Assembly (NCBI GenBank): GCA_963682025.1
Contig: OY821517.1
Coordinates: forward strand, 51,160,662-51,224,661
Direction of reading: 5' to 3'
Origin: Cordilura impudica
Taxonomy: Eukaryota > Arthropoda > Insecta > Diptera > Scathophagidae
Length of the DNA stretch: 64,000 nt
A program made the position numbers and the translations under genes. The notes under the pieces are model-generated. The model saw nothing but the letters and a program-made list of their open reading frames with translations, did not search any database and was not told the origin of the DNA. Positions 23,100-34,775 of the stretch are shown here, piece after piece (position 1 is the first letter of the stretch; the number at the start of each line of letters is the position of its first letter).

Positions 23100-23700
23100 A
23101 GCAAACGTTTGTAAATGCCAGAAATGCCAGAAACCGGTCCGATTAAGAATACAGTGCAGTTATGAATTTTTGAATATATTTTTAAAATTAAAATTTGCAG
23201 TAATTGCAATATGTCTGAAAAATGACTAAATCTAACCAACAAAAAATTTCTTCGCTTCAAAGCGTCATCTCAAATATATGTAAAAGTGCATATGTAGGTA
23301 TGTACAAAACCGTACATCACATATGACAACTCTTACGAAAACTGAGAATAGTGGAAATTAGAAGTATAAATGCAAAAAAATATTCAAAAATTCAAAAATA
23401 ACGATTGTTTGTTTGGACAAAGTAAAGCTGTATGGTACGAAAACTGAATCTAACCACACTGCTCGTAGGCCTGACTTTAGGTGAGTGTGTTAAAGCGCTG
23501 ACCAAAAAGTGCAAGTACGAGTGTATGTGAAGGTTAATGGTTCAAAACCTCACGGCCGCCCTAAGTAGAAAAGATTTTCATATAGAAACAATCTATTCAA
23601 TTAAAACATAACAATTATCACAATGTTCAATAAATCGCTGATGAAGACTGAAATGTCAGAAACCGGTCCGATTAAGAATACAGTGCAATTTTTTATGTAT
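23100..23700 (+). repeat. tRNA-like SINE candidate with repeated 3' motif
   Basis: At 23470-23550 there is an A-box-like stretch (TTAGGTGAGTGTGTTAAAGC) and, about 60 bp on, the B-box-like GGTTCAAAACC (23539-23549), the internal RNA polymerase III promoter arrangement of tRNA-derived SINEs. The block ends with GAAACCGGTCCGATTAAGAA and TACAGTGCA at about 23660-23690. The same 30 bp also occurs at about 23130-23160, suggesting a second, 5'-truncated copy. No tRNA gene is intended: the acceptor and anticodon stems do not fold as a full tRNA. Confidence 0.4.
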
Positions 23701-24189
23701 TTTTTAAATTTTTTATATCGACTTTATTTCAGTAGAAGGCAAACATGGTTGTTTAAGCGGAAATTTGCCTACCAATTTAGTTTGCCATTTTCCAAACCCT
23801 AAACTTTTTAAAGAGTTAAATACAAGTTGGAATCTAAGCTTTACTCCTCTTTGTAAACATCTTTGTAGGGAGTATTTATATAGATCCTCACTAGCAAACC
23901 GTTAACGGTATCAAAAACATTGCCTGTTGCCTCTTTTTATCTTAGTTAGATGTAAATTTTTTTAATCTTCGTTTGAAAACGCCGTTCACACGGATCTCCA
24001 TCTTTTATAATACAGTCAATTTTAAAGGCAATTTATATTTAAATAAAATATAAAATCATAAAAATATTTGTTTTTCTTTGTTTCCAATAACCTCCTGCAT
24101 TTACGGTAAACATTTGGTCCTTCGAACCGGATATGAACCAGTGACCTATGGATAAAGTTAATTTGACTTAATTATGATACTTATTTAAA

Positions 24190-24535
24190 CTTTTTGATAT
24201 GAGCAGACCACTGGGCGTAATAGTGAAAGCCTTAAGACTTTGTCTAAGTTAATGTGTTAATAATATTAGAAGTCGGAAAAAAATTGGACGCATTGGACCA
24301 ATGGGCGTGTCATCCCCCATACAAAGTAAATATTTAATATCATATAAGTGGAGTACAGTAATAGAAAAAGCCTTGAGACTTTGTCTGAGTTCATTAGTTA
24401 TTAATGTGAGGAGTCAGACAAAAAACGGGTAGGATCGGACCAACGGGCGTGGCATGACCTATACAAAAAAATATGAAGTGGTATGAAAATGAAACTTTTG
24501 ACAAGTACATTAATTACCAATGTGAATTGTCGTGG
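24190..24535 (-). repeat. About 130-bp repeat units with GGGCGTGGC motif
   Basis: Two to three units, each with a CAATGGGCGTGTCATCCCCC or CAACGGGCGTGGCATGACC block and a GCCTTGAGACTTTGTCTGAG block. The same units occur in the opposite orientation at 37986-38498 and 39678-39790, again next to the same minisatellite. Confidence 0.65.
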
Positions 24536-25020
24536 ATAATATGGACGCCATCACCAAAGTCAAAAATCGCCAAAACCGAAAATCGCGTATAACAAAAATC
24601 AGCAAAAACAAAAATCACCAAGAAAAAAACAAAAATCACCAAAAAAAAAAAAAAAAACAAAAATGTCCTGAACCGAAAACCGCGAATAACAAAAATCACA
24701 AAGAACAAAAATCGCCAAGAGCAAAAATCGTCAAAACCAAAAATCGCGAATAACAAAAATCGCCGAAATAAAAAAATCGGTAAAAAGCAAAATTCGCTAA
24801 AGCCCATCACCAAAATCAAAAATTGCTAAAATCAAGAATCGCCAAATCAATACCGAATCTCGCGAGTAACAAAAATCGCCAAAAACAAAAAACGCCATAT
24901 CAAAAAAAATCAAAAATCGCAAAAAACAAAAATTGCAGAAAACAATAATCGCCAAAGCCAAAAGTCGCTAAAATCAAAAATCGCCAATCTAAAATAGCAA
25001 AGAGAAAAACAAAAATCGAC
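24536..25020 (-). repeat. AAAAATCGCCAAAA minisatellite
   Basis: Irregular tandem array built from CAAAAATCGCCAAAAC-like units of about 14-20 bp. It is the reverse complement of the array at 37205-37985. Long frames on both strands (for example 24514-24819 minus) follow from the period and are not genes. Confidence 0.85.
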
Positions 25021-25261
25021 AAAATCTAAAATCGCCATAAATAAATAAAATAGTTTTCTACAACATTTATTCCCAGTTTTTTATTTAGTTACGACGGGTG
25101 TAGTGAAGCGCATCGGGTCACAACTACTATAACATAAAATACATAGATTAATTATATGGTGGATGTAGCGTTTGTTCACGAAAATTTTATTGTGTTAGCA
25201 TAAATCGTGAGCATGCATAAAAAAATTTGTGATCGTTATTGAAATACAATGTAAAATATTT

Positions 25262-25690
25262 TTAGCAGCTTTATATGGGACCTATTACTAAGAAATCTCC
25301 AATATGATTTATTTTTGGACTACTGATAAAAACAAACAAACCAAATTTGACTTAGATCAATGTGATGATTTGGATCTTATGGCAATTTAAGTTCATCTCA
25401 TAGGGGTCATTTGTATGGACACTAGGTCTGAATATGCACCGATTTTTACCAATTTCCTATGGCCGGCAAAGCTTATACACCAAATTTCTTCAAAATATAT
25501 TCATATTTGCGATCTGTAGTTTGTTAAAAAGGTTTATATTGACACTCAAATGGTTAGGCGGACAGACTCAGAAAGTGATTTTGAGTCGATCGATGTTATA
25601 AAAGATGGATGTAAGTCATATATTTGTGGTAGTTACAATCATCAGCACATCAGTTACTCTGACCACTTAGAGGTTTAGGGTATAAAAACA
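25262..25690 (+). repeat. mini-me/DINE-1-like element, 3' two-thirds
   Basis: Body blocks GGGACCTATTACTAAG and CATAGGGGTCATTTGTATGG, degraded microsatellite GGCGGACAGACTC, core AAGTGATTTTGAGTCGATCG and end TTAGGGTATAAAAA. The 5' end with CAAGTAAG is not visible. Confidence 0.65.
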
Positions 25691-26299
25691 ATAACAAAGA
25701 TACCAAAAATATATTAAAAGACAATATTTAAACAAAAAAAAAAAACTTTTGTTCAATAAATGACAACCAGACCTTTTACACAAAAAAAACGGAAGTAAAA
25801 AAGGGCTACACATTGTATTGGCTCCACTTTTTTCAAAACCAGTAATAAATTACTAACCTCTCAAGATTATGCTGAATTTTACCTGTTTTTACCCGATACT
25901 AAATTTAAAATGAACCTTCAAGTAAATCATACAACAACTGGAACGTGGAGAAGATTTTTGTTTCCAGAATCTGTCTTTATAAAATAATCTCAGATAAAGT
26001 TGAAAAACGTCATTTTGAATGGGGGTGAAATCAGTCAAGAGGATACTATAAATTTATTTAAGTCGATGCCGAATTGGTTCACAGAAGTCTAAAGTACAAA
26101 GGCATTCCAACAAGTAAGAGATGTCCCGTTGAATTTTTATATTATATAGCAGATGTCCATTTGAATGCTGATGTTATATAGTAGATGTCCCGTTGATTTG
26201 TTGATGAGTCTTAAATAAAAAACGTAACTTCTAGTTTCTTTCAAGTCTTAATCACGACTGTCCCAATACTTGTTTCTTATATATTTATTTTATTATTCT
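25691..26299. other. AT-rich spacer, no feature seen
   Basis: Contains a short imperfect duplication (ATATTATATAGCAGATGTCC and GTTATATAGTAGATGTCCCG at about 26145-26190). No coding or transposon signature recognised. Confidence 0.4.
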
Positions 26300-28985
26300 A
26301 GCTATCTACAATTATTTATGTGTGTTTATGTTGTCTAGGCATTTATTGAGTTTATTTAAAAAGTCCGAAAGTCAGTCCGAGAACATTTAGTACTTCATTC
26401 AAGCTAAGTTTAGATTTTCTAAATTGTTTTATTCTATGCTCCTTGTAAATGGGACAAACACCAATAAAGTGATAGTTATTCTCAGTATCATCTCTGTTGA
26501 AAATTGTACATACTATATTTGTGTTGTTTCTGAACGACCTGGCATTTAGGTCCAGTAAACCACATCTTGCTTTTATTAATACACTCGTAATGCGCGAAGA
26601 GAAATTGGAGGCAAATTGTGGGTATATATCATGCAGCTGAGAGTTTGTTGCATTTAATACATTATTTTCGCGTTCTTTCAATTTCAATAAGTTTAAGATT
26701 TGTTTGCAGTGAACGCTAAGTGGTTGTTTTGTATTTGCAGGTGTGAACTGTAGAGCATGGAATAGATTATTCCACTCTTTTACCCAGTATCCGTTTTGTG
26801 AAGTAATTTAATTTGCTAAAATGTTGTGATCCATGCTTAAAATTTTCTTTATATAATCAAAGTGCATTTTAAGTGTGGTAAAGTATAAAGATTCGAGACC
26901 GGTTTCTAGATATTTCCTGTAATTCGGTGTTGTTGTTGGTAAATTCAGCATTTGTTTTTATAAAAAAATCGTAACAGTTTCTCTACTTCGACATATTTTT
27001 CAAAACCCCATACTTGTGCTGCGTAAAACATGACTGACCTTGAGGAGACTTGAAATATTTTTAGTTTATATTGGTTTGATATTTTCGGGTGATTAATATG
27101 CTTTGCCCATGTTGTGCTGATCGACAATTTTGCTGCAACTAATTTATTATTTAGGTGCTTCTTAAAGGACAAATTATATGTAATATCAACTCCAAGGTAT
27201 TTATAGTACTAACGATCTCGATGTTTGCTTCTCCAGAGTGCCACTTTAATTGTTTAGATATTCTTGTACCTGATCGAAATACCATTATTTTCGATTTATT
27301 CAAATTGATGGTTGTGCCCCAATTAATACAGTAGTTGTATAATGCATCAATCATACTTTGCAATACCGTCGGAGTATCAGATAATATAACGATGTCGTCA
27401 GCATAAAGCAGAATTTTAATATTTATTCCGGCCACATTAACATCACCAGGTAGTTCATCATCCAAGTCATTTAAGTATAGCGAAAATAATACAGGACTAA
27501 ATATGCGGCTTTGTTTTACGCCTAGATTAACATCAAATGATTCGGACAAAGATTCGGCATTCCAAATACGACTTTGTGGTTTTTCGCAGGCATATTGCAA
27601 AACTCAGACCATTTTTTAAGAAAATCCTTGGCGAGAAATTTATAAATAAGACTATTACAGGGAATCATGTCAAAAGCACATGAAAAGTCAACGAAGAAAG
27701 CATTGGTATTTTTGATGTTTAATTTATTTAGATTTACAATGTTAACGAGGTTGAAAATTTTATCCACAGTTGAGTAATTCTTCCGAAAGCCTGCTTGATA
27801 TTCGTTTAATATCTTATATTTTTCTATCCATGCATTTATTCTATTTAAAAGACTACTACTCGTATTAAAAATTTTACACAGCGTATCAATAAGTGATAGA
27901 CCGCGGTAATTTGTAGGTAGAGAGGGATCGCCTTTCTTAAAAAGAGGGATAAATATAGAGCTGCGAAATGTTCTTGGTATTCTTTCTTGAAGGAATATTT
28001 TGTTGAAGACCGATAAGATTTCATTAATAAAGCAGACAGGAGCATACTTATGGAACTCAAAAGTAACGCCATCTTGAGCAGGAGATTTAATTTAGTAACT
28101 GATAAAATTTCACAGATTTCGATTGGTGAATCCAAAAAAAGCATCAGTAATGTACGGCATGGACCAACTTATTGTAATGTTATTTTCATTATTCTGTAGC
28201 ATGGTTCTAAAATGTGTTAAAAAATCATTGCAACATAGGTTACATTTGACTATGGGTTTATTTGACTTCAGATAATTTGACAGCTTCCACCAGTCACTAC
28301 TATTTTTTTTTACCATATTTAACTGTTCTAAATTTCTGAGGTACAGTTCTAATTTTTGCTCTTACATAGCAATAAATATTTAACTTAAAATGCCAAATGG
28401 CGAGTTTTATTTATAGGTGAGTGATTTTTTCTATACAATCTAAGCCACTTTAACATACATTTGCAGAAGCGTGCACACTTCCAGTCAAACCATTTTTTTT
28501 TTTTTTTTGGTTCAAAAAAAGTTTTATTGACTTTAGTTACATGTGATTGTTTAATTTTACTCGTTACTGAAGAAGCTAATACATCTAAAGATACATTTAA
28601 TTGTACATCTATATTAACAGAAAGTGAACAGAGATTCTCTGCATATTTGCTCGCATCTTTACTATTCGAGCGCAATTTATTAACAGTGGATTTGTTACTT
28701 TTGTTTATAAATATTTATACTGGAAGTCATTATTGTTAACAGTAATGGCATATGGTCGGAGTATGGCTTTCCAGCAACATAAAAATTTTCAACATATTGT
28801 AGAAGGTTATGTGAACATATACAATAATCGATAACCGAAATACCCATGGCGCCACAAAAAGTGAATTCTCCTTGAAGATCGAAACCAGTCCTTCCGTTTA
28901 CTGCTATCCCACCAACATTTTCAATCAATTCCAATAGTTTGCTTCCTTGTGTATTAAAAATTTTATCTTTAGAGCACCTAAGATC
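26300..28985 (-). mobile_element. 5'-truncated non-LTR retrotransposon
   Basis: Minus-strand element of about 2.7 kb: endonuclease C-terminus, linker, reverse transcriptase and a C-terminal CxxC...H...C-type tail. The 5' edge is set by the first recognisable residues (SKDKIFNTQGSKLLELIENV) at about 28980. The 3' edge after the tail is approximate. The clade is unsure (R1/I-like by its NYRGLSLIDTLCKIF and LLYADDIVIL blocks). Confidence 0.75.
26352..28975 (-). pseudogene. Endonuclease/reverse transcriptase pseudogene of the 26.3-29.0 kb element
   Basis: Order on the minus strand: endonuclease end at 28695-28934 with SVIDYCICSHNLL and an intact SDHMPL; linker 28385-28675 with a KKKKKWFDWKCARFCK block, then 28110-28316; reverse transcriptase opening with PLFKKGDPSLPTNYRGLSLI near 27900 (seen after a frame change), YQAGFRKNYSTVDKIFN near 27780, first catalytic Asp in FFVDFSCAFDMIP (about 27680), GVKQSRIFSPVLFSLYLNDL and LLYADDIVILSD (YADD codons 27394-27405). 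The domain after it ends in RSVMFYAAQVWG (26945-27172). The C-terminal tail at 26352-26687 has RCGLLDLNARSF, CTIFNRDDTENNYHFIGVCP. Frame changes near 28690, 28330, 28080, 27600, 27170 and 26930 and a stop near 26820 inactivate it. The catalytic residues themselves look intact. Confidence 0.75.
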
Positions 28986-29250
28986 GTTAATATATTTGGC
29001 TGCAAATAAAATTTATGTAACACAAAATATTAATTGCAACCTAGCCCAATACGTCATGACGAACACACATAGTCGCTGTGTATATGTGAATCATAATTAC
29101 TTGTGTTTATACTGCATACTATGTTCACAAATATAATACACCAACATGTTACTTAGTAAAGCAATATTTATTGAATATTTAATTTTTTTATAATATTTTA
29201 TGATTTTTTTTTTTTAGCTTAATAATTTATTTAATTAAAAAATAGTTCAG
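28986..29250. other. Spacer, no feature seen
   Basis: AT-rich; the short frame at 28939-29136 has no recognisable motif. Confidence 0.4.
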
Positions 29251-29254
29251 CATA

Positions 29255-29825
29255 GGGTAAAAACATATGAAATCAACCAATGAGTTGACCGCACCGATTT
29301 CGAATTGGATGAATTTTGGTACGAAGGGAAAGTTAAACATAATAATAGCGTTTGCCAACTTTCAGTGTCGTAGCTCTCGTATTTTCAGAATTATGGCCAT
29401 TCCAAGTTGGCAAAAATCAATAAAAATGCACTCAGATACCTTAACACAATTTTTAATTTCTCGAAAAGTATCCACTGTAAGTTAATAATCAAGGGCTCAT
29501 TTTACAGACTAAAACATGCGCCATTCCAAAACATGCGCCATTTTTCAAATTTTCGATCAAGGATAATGTAAATAAAAAAGGACTAAAATTTCCAAAGGAT
29601 ATTTATCGAAAATCAATATTTTTAAAAATTTCAAAAAAATATATGTTAATTCTTATTATGTTTTGTACAAGTCTGTCAAATTTCAATGTGGAGTCTTTAT
29701 TACAACATGAGTTATTAAGAAAAAAGCAGGCGAAGGTTTATGTATTTCATGAAATGTACCAAAATACAAAAAGGTGACAAATTACAAAAAGAAGGACATA
29801 TCAAATGTAACGGCACTTTTTCGAC
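29255..29825 (+). repeat. Left inverted end of TE-2
   Basis: Matches 32380-32958 in reverse, down to GTAACGGCACTTTTTCGAC. It contains a small internal duplication (CCAAAACATGCGCCATT, about 29519-29556) that the right end lacks. Confidence 0.8.
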
Positions 29826-30239
29826 TTTACAACCTAGACGAAATATTTATTGCCTGTTCACACAAAAAATTTACAAATATTTTATGACCTGTGGTCGGCT
29901 TATTGGCAGTAGCAAATTCAGTCCCTATTTAAAAAACATTTTTTGACCCGTAGTTCACGCAAATTTTCCAATTCAAGAAAAGCAAGGCGTGTATTTTTTT
30001 ACCTGTAATCTATTTTTTGTACCAAACAAAACAGTATAAATCGTTCAGAGACTGTAAGTCAAACTTCAGTTGAATACTAGATTTCATAAGTGCTAAACGT
30101 CAAAGTGTTATAGTGTTAAAGTGACTTGATCGTTTGAAAAAACAAAAAAAAGAGACTAAATATTTAAATAAATTATAATTATTGTCAATACAAAAAAGTC
30201 GTGCACAATTCATTCGGTTGTGGTATTTAAAAAAAAAAT

Positions 30240-32279
30240 ATGCCATTCCATTCAACATTTTGCTGTAATCCTTTTAAAAAATCCGGTCACACTGGGTGCA
30301 ATAAAAGTTTAAGACAAGTCCAAGAATGGATGCTACAGTATACTAAGGATAAAAACATTACGATCTCAAATAAAATTTGTGGGACATGTAGAATAAAATT
30401 TTCGCATCTGAAGAAATCTAATAAATCTAATTTGGAAGAAGGTTCAGACATAAACGAAAATGTAGATACTTTCGATGACATTGCGTCAGGCACGGAAGAA
30501 GATTACATTGCGTCAGGCACGGAAGAAGTTGCTATTTCAAAATTAAACCAATCTTTACCGTATCTGGAACAATCTCCGATAAAAAAGAAGAAGTTACATC
30601 AAAAACGGTACAGAGATGGAAAATTCAGGAAAATAAGTGATTCGATTCAAGACAAAATTTTCCACGGTTCAGCACAATCAACTTCGCATATGTGCCCACA
30701 ATCCGAAATAATAGAACAATTAAAAGAAAAGTTTAAAACATTAACAAAAAATAGCGAGAAAATCCATCTGCTAACAATTTTACCAAAAAGCTGGGCAATA
30801 CATAAAATTGAGGAAGAATTCCTGGTTACAAACTATATCGCGCGAAAAGTTAAGCATTTGGTTGAAACAAAGGGTGTGATGAGTACGCCTAACCCAAAAC
30901 TGGGAAGTCCAATTTCACCAGTGACAAGCAAATTAGTAAAATCCTTTTATGAATCCGATGACGTCAGCAGGTGTATGCCCGGACAGAAAGATTTCGTGTC
31001 TTTTTTTGAAAATGGTACAAAAGTCAGGAAAAATAAAAGACTTTTGCTTGGAAACTTAAGAGAAATGTACGCCTTATTCAAGGAACGACATGATGGAATA
31101 AAAATAGGTATTTTCAAGTTTTGCCAACTTCGTCCGAGGAATATAATTCTAGCAAATGCGAGTGGATCTCATAACGTGTGTGTTTGTACAAAGCATCAAA
31201 ATGTGAAGCTGATGATTGATGCCATAAATTTAAAAAAATTAACTGCTGGTGTTCCGAATTATCAGCTTGAATGTTACAAAGATTGTTTGAAACAAATGAC
31301 ATGCATTCCATCTTCTTCAAAGTGTCACCTACGTAAATGTAAAAAGTGTCCAGGAATGCAAAACTAAATCAATTACTAGAGCAAAATGATATTGATGAAA
31401 TAACATATAAACAATGGGTAAGTGTAGATAGGGATAATTTGGAGACCATGATTGGCCAAGCCGACGTTTTTGTGGATTCCCTATGTGAAAAACTTGAAAT
31501 TCTATTACCTCATTCATTTATTGCAAAACAGCAGGCAGCACATCTGAGCGAAAGAAAATCAAATTTGGAAGAAAATGAGAATATAGCAGTTTGCGATTTT
31601 TCAGAAAATGCTTCTTTTACTATTCAGGATGCAGTCCAGGGATTTCACTGGAATAACTCTCAGGCCACTTTATACCCAATTGCTATTTATTTTAAATCAG
31701 ATGGAAAAACACAACATACAAACTTCATAATAATATCTGATTGTCTTGTACACGATTCTGTAGCTGTTCACCTGTTCCATCGCCACCTGAATGTATTTTT
31801 GAGAAAAAAGTTTAAAACAACCCCGAAGAAAATCACGTATTTTTCAGACGGTAGTGCTGCCCAGTTTAAAAATAAAAATAACTTTATCAATTTATGTTAT
31901 CATATGGAAGATTTTGGATGTAATGCTGAGTGGCATTTTTTTGCAACAAGCCATGGAAAAGGCCCAAGTGACGGTCTTGGAGGTACCGTAAAGAGATAGG
32001 CACGTCGAGCTAGTTTACAGCGTCCATTACAAGGTCAAATAACTACTCCAAAACAGTTATATGAATGGTGCCTGCAAAACCTTTTGAACTGTAATTTCAA
32101 GTTTTTAACTCTAGAAGACCACGAAGAAGAAGCACGGTTCCTTCAAATTCGTTTTAAAGATTTGCGTACTATTCCTGGAACTCAAAAGCTGCATTCTATT
32201 GAACCTGTAGATAAAAAAAATTAAAGTCAAGCGATACGCGGCAGATGCAGATTTTTTAATTGAAATCCTTCAGAAATAA
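30240..32279 (+). pseudogene. TE-2 transposase pseudogene (DDE fold, Sola-like)
   Basis: The ATG at 30240 starts a 375-residue frame with an N-terminal Cys/His region (CCNPFKKSGHTGC, then CGTCRIKFSHL, likely zinc-binding), an acidic linker that repeats ASGTEED/ASGTEEV, and a middle domain (PSKCHLRKCKKCPG). A 1-nt frame change near 31350 moves the reading to the next frame (to 31996). That part holds the presumed catalytic set: CDFSENASF (Asp codon 31594-31596), YFSDGSAAQFKNKNNF (31847-31849) and GKGPSDGLGG (31970-31972). A TAG at 31997-31999 interrupts KR-x-ARRASLQRP; the frame then runs on to about 32220, where an extra A in a run shifts it. The last codons (DADFLIEILQK) end at 32279. Three lesions only: a recent, nearly intact copy. 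Confidence 0.75.
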
Positions 32280-32379
32280 ATAAATATGCTGTAATAAAGT
32301 GTTTAATAATGATAATACATTATGTTGTACTTTTTATTAAAGGTTTAGCAATGGAGAAAAAGAGTTTAAGCAAAGAAAA

Positions 32380-32958
32380 GTCGAAAAAGTTCCGTTACAT
32401 TTGACTTGTCCTTCTTTTTGTAATTTGTCACCTTTTTGTATTTTGGTACATTTCATGAAATACATAAACCTTCGCCCGCTTTTTTCTTAATAACTCATGT
32501 TGTAATACAGACTCCACATTGAAATTTGACAGACTTGTACAAAACATAATAAGAATTAACATATATTTTTTTGAAATTTTTAAAAATATTGATTTTCGAT
32601 AAATATCCTTTGGAAATTTTAGTCCTTTTTTATTTACATTATCCTTGATCGAAAATTTGAAAAAAAATTTTTTTTGGAATGGCGCATGTTTTAGTCTGTA
32701 AAATGAGCCCTTGATTATTAACGTACAATGAATACTTTTCGAGAAATTAAAAATTGTGTTAAGGTATCTGAGTGCATTTTTATTGATTTTTGCCAACTTG
32801 GAATGGCCATAATTCTGAAAGTTCGAAGGCTATATGTCTGAAAGTTAGCAAATATTATTGTGCCGATCCATAGATCATGTGTACAAAATCTTATCAAATT
32901 TGGAGGTGATGAGGTCACAAATGTTAATATTTTCGGTTGATTTCATATGTTTTTACCC
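32380..32958 (-). repeat. Right inverted end of TE-2
   Basis: Reverse complement of 29255-29825; ends GGTTGATTTCATATG then TTTTTACCC at 32958. Confidence 0.8.
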
Positions 32959-33145
32959 CATAGTTTTTTTTTCACATATTTTTCATGGTAAAACAGTTTC
33001 TATTTAATGTGTATGAATATTTACTCTATAATTTGATAGATTTTTTTAAAAAGAAAATATTTTTATAATAGCTATCCAGTATGCCAAGAACTGAAATAGA
33101 TGCCATTGTTAGGATCCGTTTTCGATAAAAAATGTGGATCGTAAG

Positions 33146-33516
33146 CAATAAATCTATAATATTAATAGGCTAGGCGATTTCTTGTGACCGATGTTTTGTT
33201 TTACCGTTTATTCCCGATTTTGACCAAACGTATACTATTTGAAAGTTATTTCACTTTAGCCGTTTTGCAGATTTACAGATTTTTAAATTTTTTCCTTTAT
33301 TTTAATTAAATTGCATGTAAAGTTGCTACTAACACATACATAGAATTATACAATGCTATAAATTTGTTAATGTGTTTGTAATAAAAATGAGTTTGATTTT
33401 TTTGTGTTGATTTGTGAATTGGCTATAATTGATAAGCATACATTTAGGGTCTTTATTTAATGAAAAAAAATTTCTTAGAATTTGCACTCGAATTTCGAGA
33501 GCTGGAATCTGTTAGT
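33146..33516 (+). repeat. Rep-A, copy 3
   Basis: CTATAATATTAATAGGCTAG at the left, GAGAGCTGGAATCTGTTAGT at the right; same blocks as copies 1 and 2. Confidence 0.65.
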
Positions 33517-33839
33517 TTAAACAGTTTTATCATAGGATGGATCCTAACAAGTTAATTTTATCAATTTAAAATGTTCAATATTCCTTTTTCGAAAATAAAC
33601 TATTATTACTAACTTCACAATAGGTTTTTCCCGAGACTGAATTTAACAGTTATTTATCTTGAAATTATTTGTCAAAAAGCATACAGAAATAAATGGCAGG
33701 GATTTGATTTAAGTTCACAATTTTAATCTTAGTGATCTTAGTCCTTTAGAATTTTTTTTATTATTTAGAGTGGAACTTACATTTATTTTTTGGCATTTAC
33801 TTTTTCGAGCAGCAATAAAATTATTTCTTTTAATTTTAT
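33517..33839. other. AT-rich spacer, no feature seen
   Basis: Lies between Rep-A copy 3 and a mini-me; no coding signature. Confidence 0.4.
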
Positions 33840-34461
33840 TTTTTCGGAAAAAAATAATAATTATATTCCGATTTAGTGATGTCTGTCTGTCCGTCCATCT
33901 AAACGTCTGTGCGTCCATGTAAACTACTTAATCTAACTACAAGTCGCAAATATGAATATATATTAATCAAATTTGGTAACAGGGCTCCTACCTGTCATTG
34001 GACAAATACCGTTGATATTGGTGAATATAAACATATCCACACCTAGTCCCCATACGAGGGATCCCTATGAATTAAAATGCCATAAGGACCAAATTATTAT
34101 CAAAGTGTGATTGTATGTCTTATTACATCCATTAAGTATTAGTCCAAAAATAAATCCTTTAGGGCAATTCTTAGTTATAGTCCATTATAAAGCTGCTTCC
34201 CGATTTTCACTTAAATCTGTATTTGTATATATTTTTGCAGAAGCGACTTGCCAAACATGGTCAGGATTGGACCATTTTTCTACCTAGTCCCCATATAAAT
34301 ATAGCCACCTATATGAAGTTTTTCAAATGTGAAGGCTTAAAAGTAATTAAAAATTCCACCCAGATTTGGGCTATAACTATTTTTTATATGCAATAAGTTG
34401 GATCTAAGAAAAATCGTCTGAAAGTATAGTCGGTCTAGGCCGACTATTATTGTCTTACTTG
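33840..34461 (-). repeat. mini-me/DINE-1-like element
   Basis: Reverse copy. (GTCTGTCC)n-type microsatellite at 33878-33915 (GTCTGTCTGTCCGTCC), body blocks, near-palindrome GGTCTAGGCCGACTAT and the 5' end CAAGTAAGACAATAATAGTC at 34461. Confidence 0.75.
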
Positions 34462-34775
34462 CTTTACACCCAGTTTGTCGTACCGTTGGTAACTCATAAT
34501 ATATTGCATATTTTTTATCCTGATAACAACTCGAGTCGATATAGCAATGTCTGTCATTCTGTCTGTCTATCTGTTAAAATCATGCTAATTCACAAAATAA
34601 ACCATTTACCTATGTTACGTTAGGACGGTACGATTTGTCATTATTTCTAAGAGATTGGTGTTGAGAATGGATTACGTCGGCCGTTTTAAATTTTATTTTT
34701 TTTTTAAATTTTATTTGAAAAACCAAAGATAGTGGCAAATGTTTATACGTAATAGAAAACTTACATATTTGTAGA

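Larger units (their letters stand above)
29255..32958 (+). mobile_element. TE-2: complete 3.7-kb DNA transposon with long inverted ends (Sola-like)
   Basis: Ends are GGGTAAAAACATATGAAATC at 29255 and its reverse complement ending at 32958. CATA lies directly outside each end (29251-29254 and 32959-32962), a 4-bp target duplication. The inverted ends are about 575 bp, with an outer 20+ bp perfect part, a diverged stretch at about 29281-29400 and then a highly similar remainder. One transposase gene lies between them. Four-bp duplications of non-fixed sequence and DDE transposases of this kind fit the Sola superfamily; that name is inference. Confidence 0.75.

Noticed and set aside
23440..23560. 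Functional tRNA gene
   Set aside because: A and B boxes are recognisable but the cloverleaf stems do not pair; a SINE is more likely.
24514..24819. Overlapping open frames on both strands, one Phe-rich and one Lys/Asn-rich
   Set aside because: Same minisatellite in the other orientation; no start context or protein similarity.
24536..25020. Spaced direct repeats resembling a CRISPR array
   Set aside because: Unit length and sequence vary continuously with no constant spacer length, and the DNA is eukaryotic.
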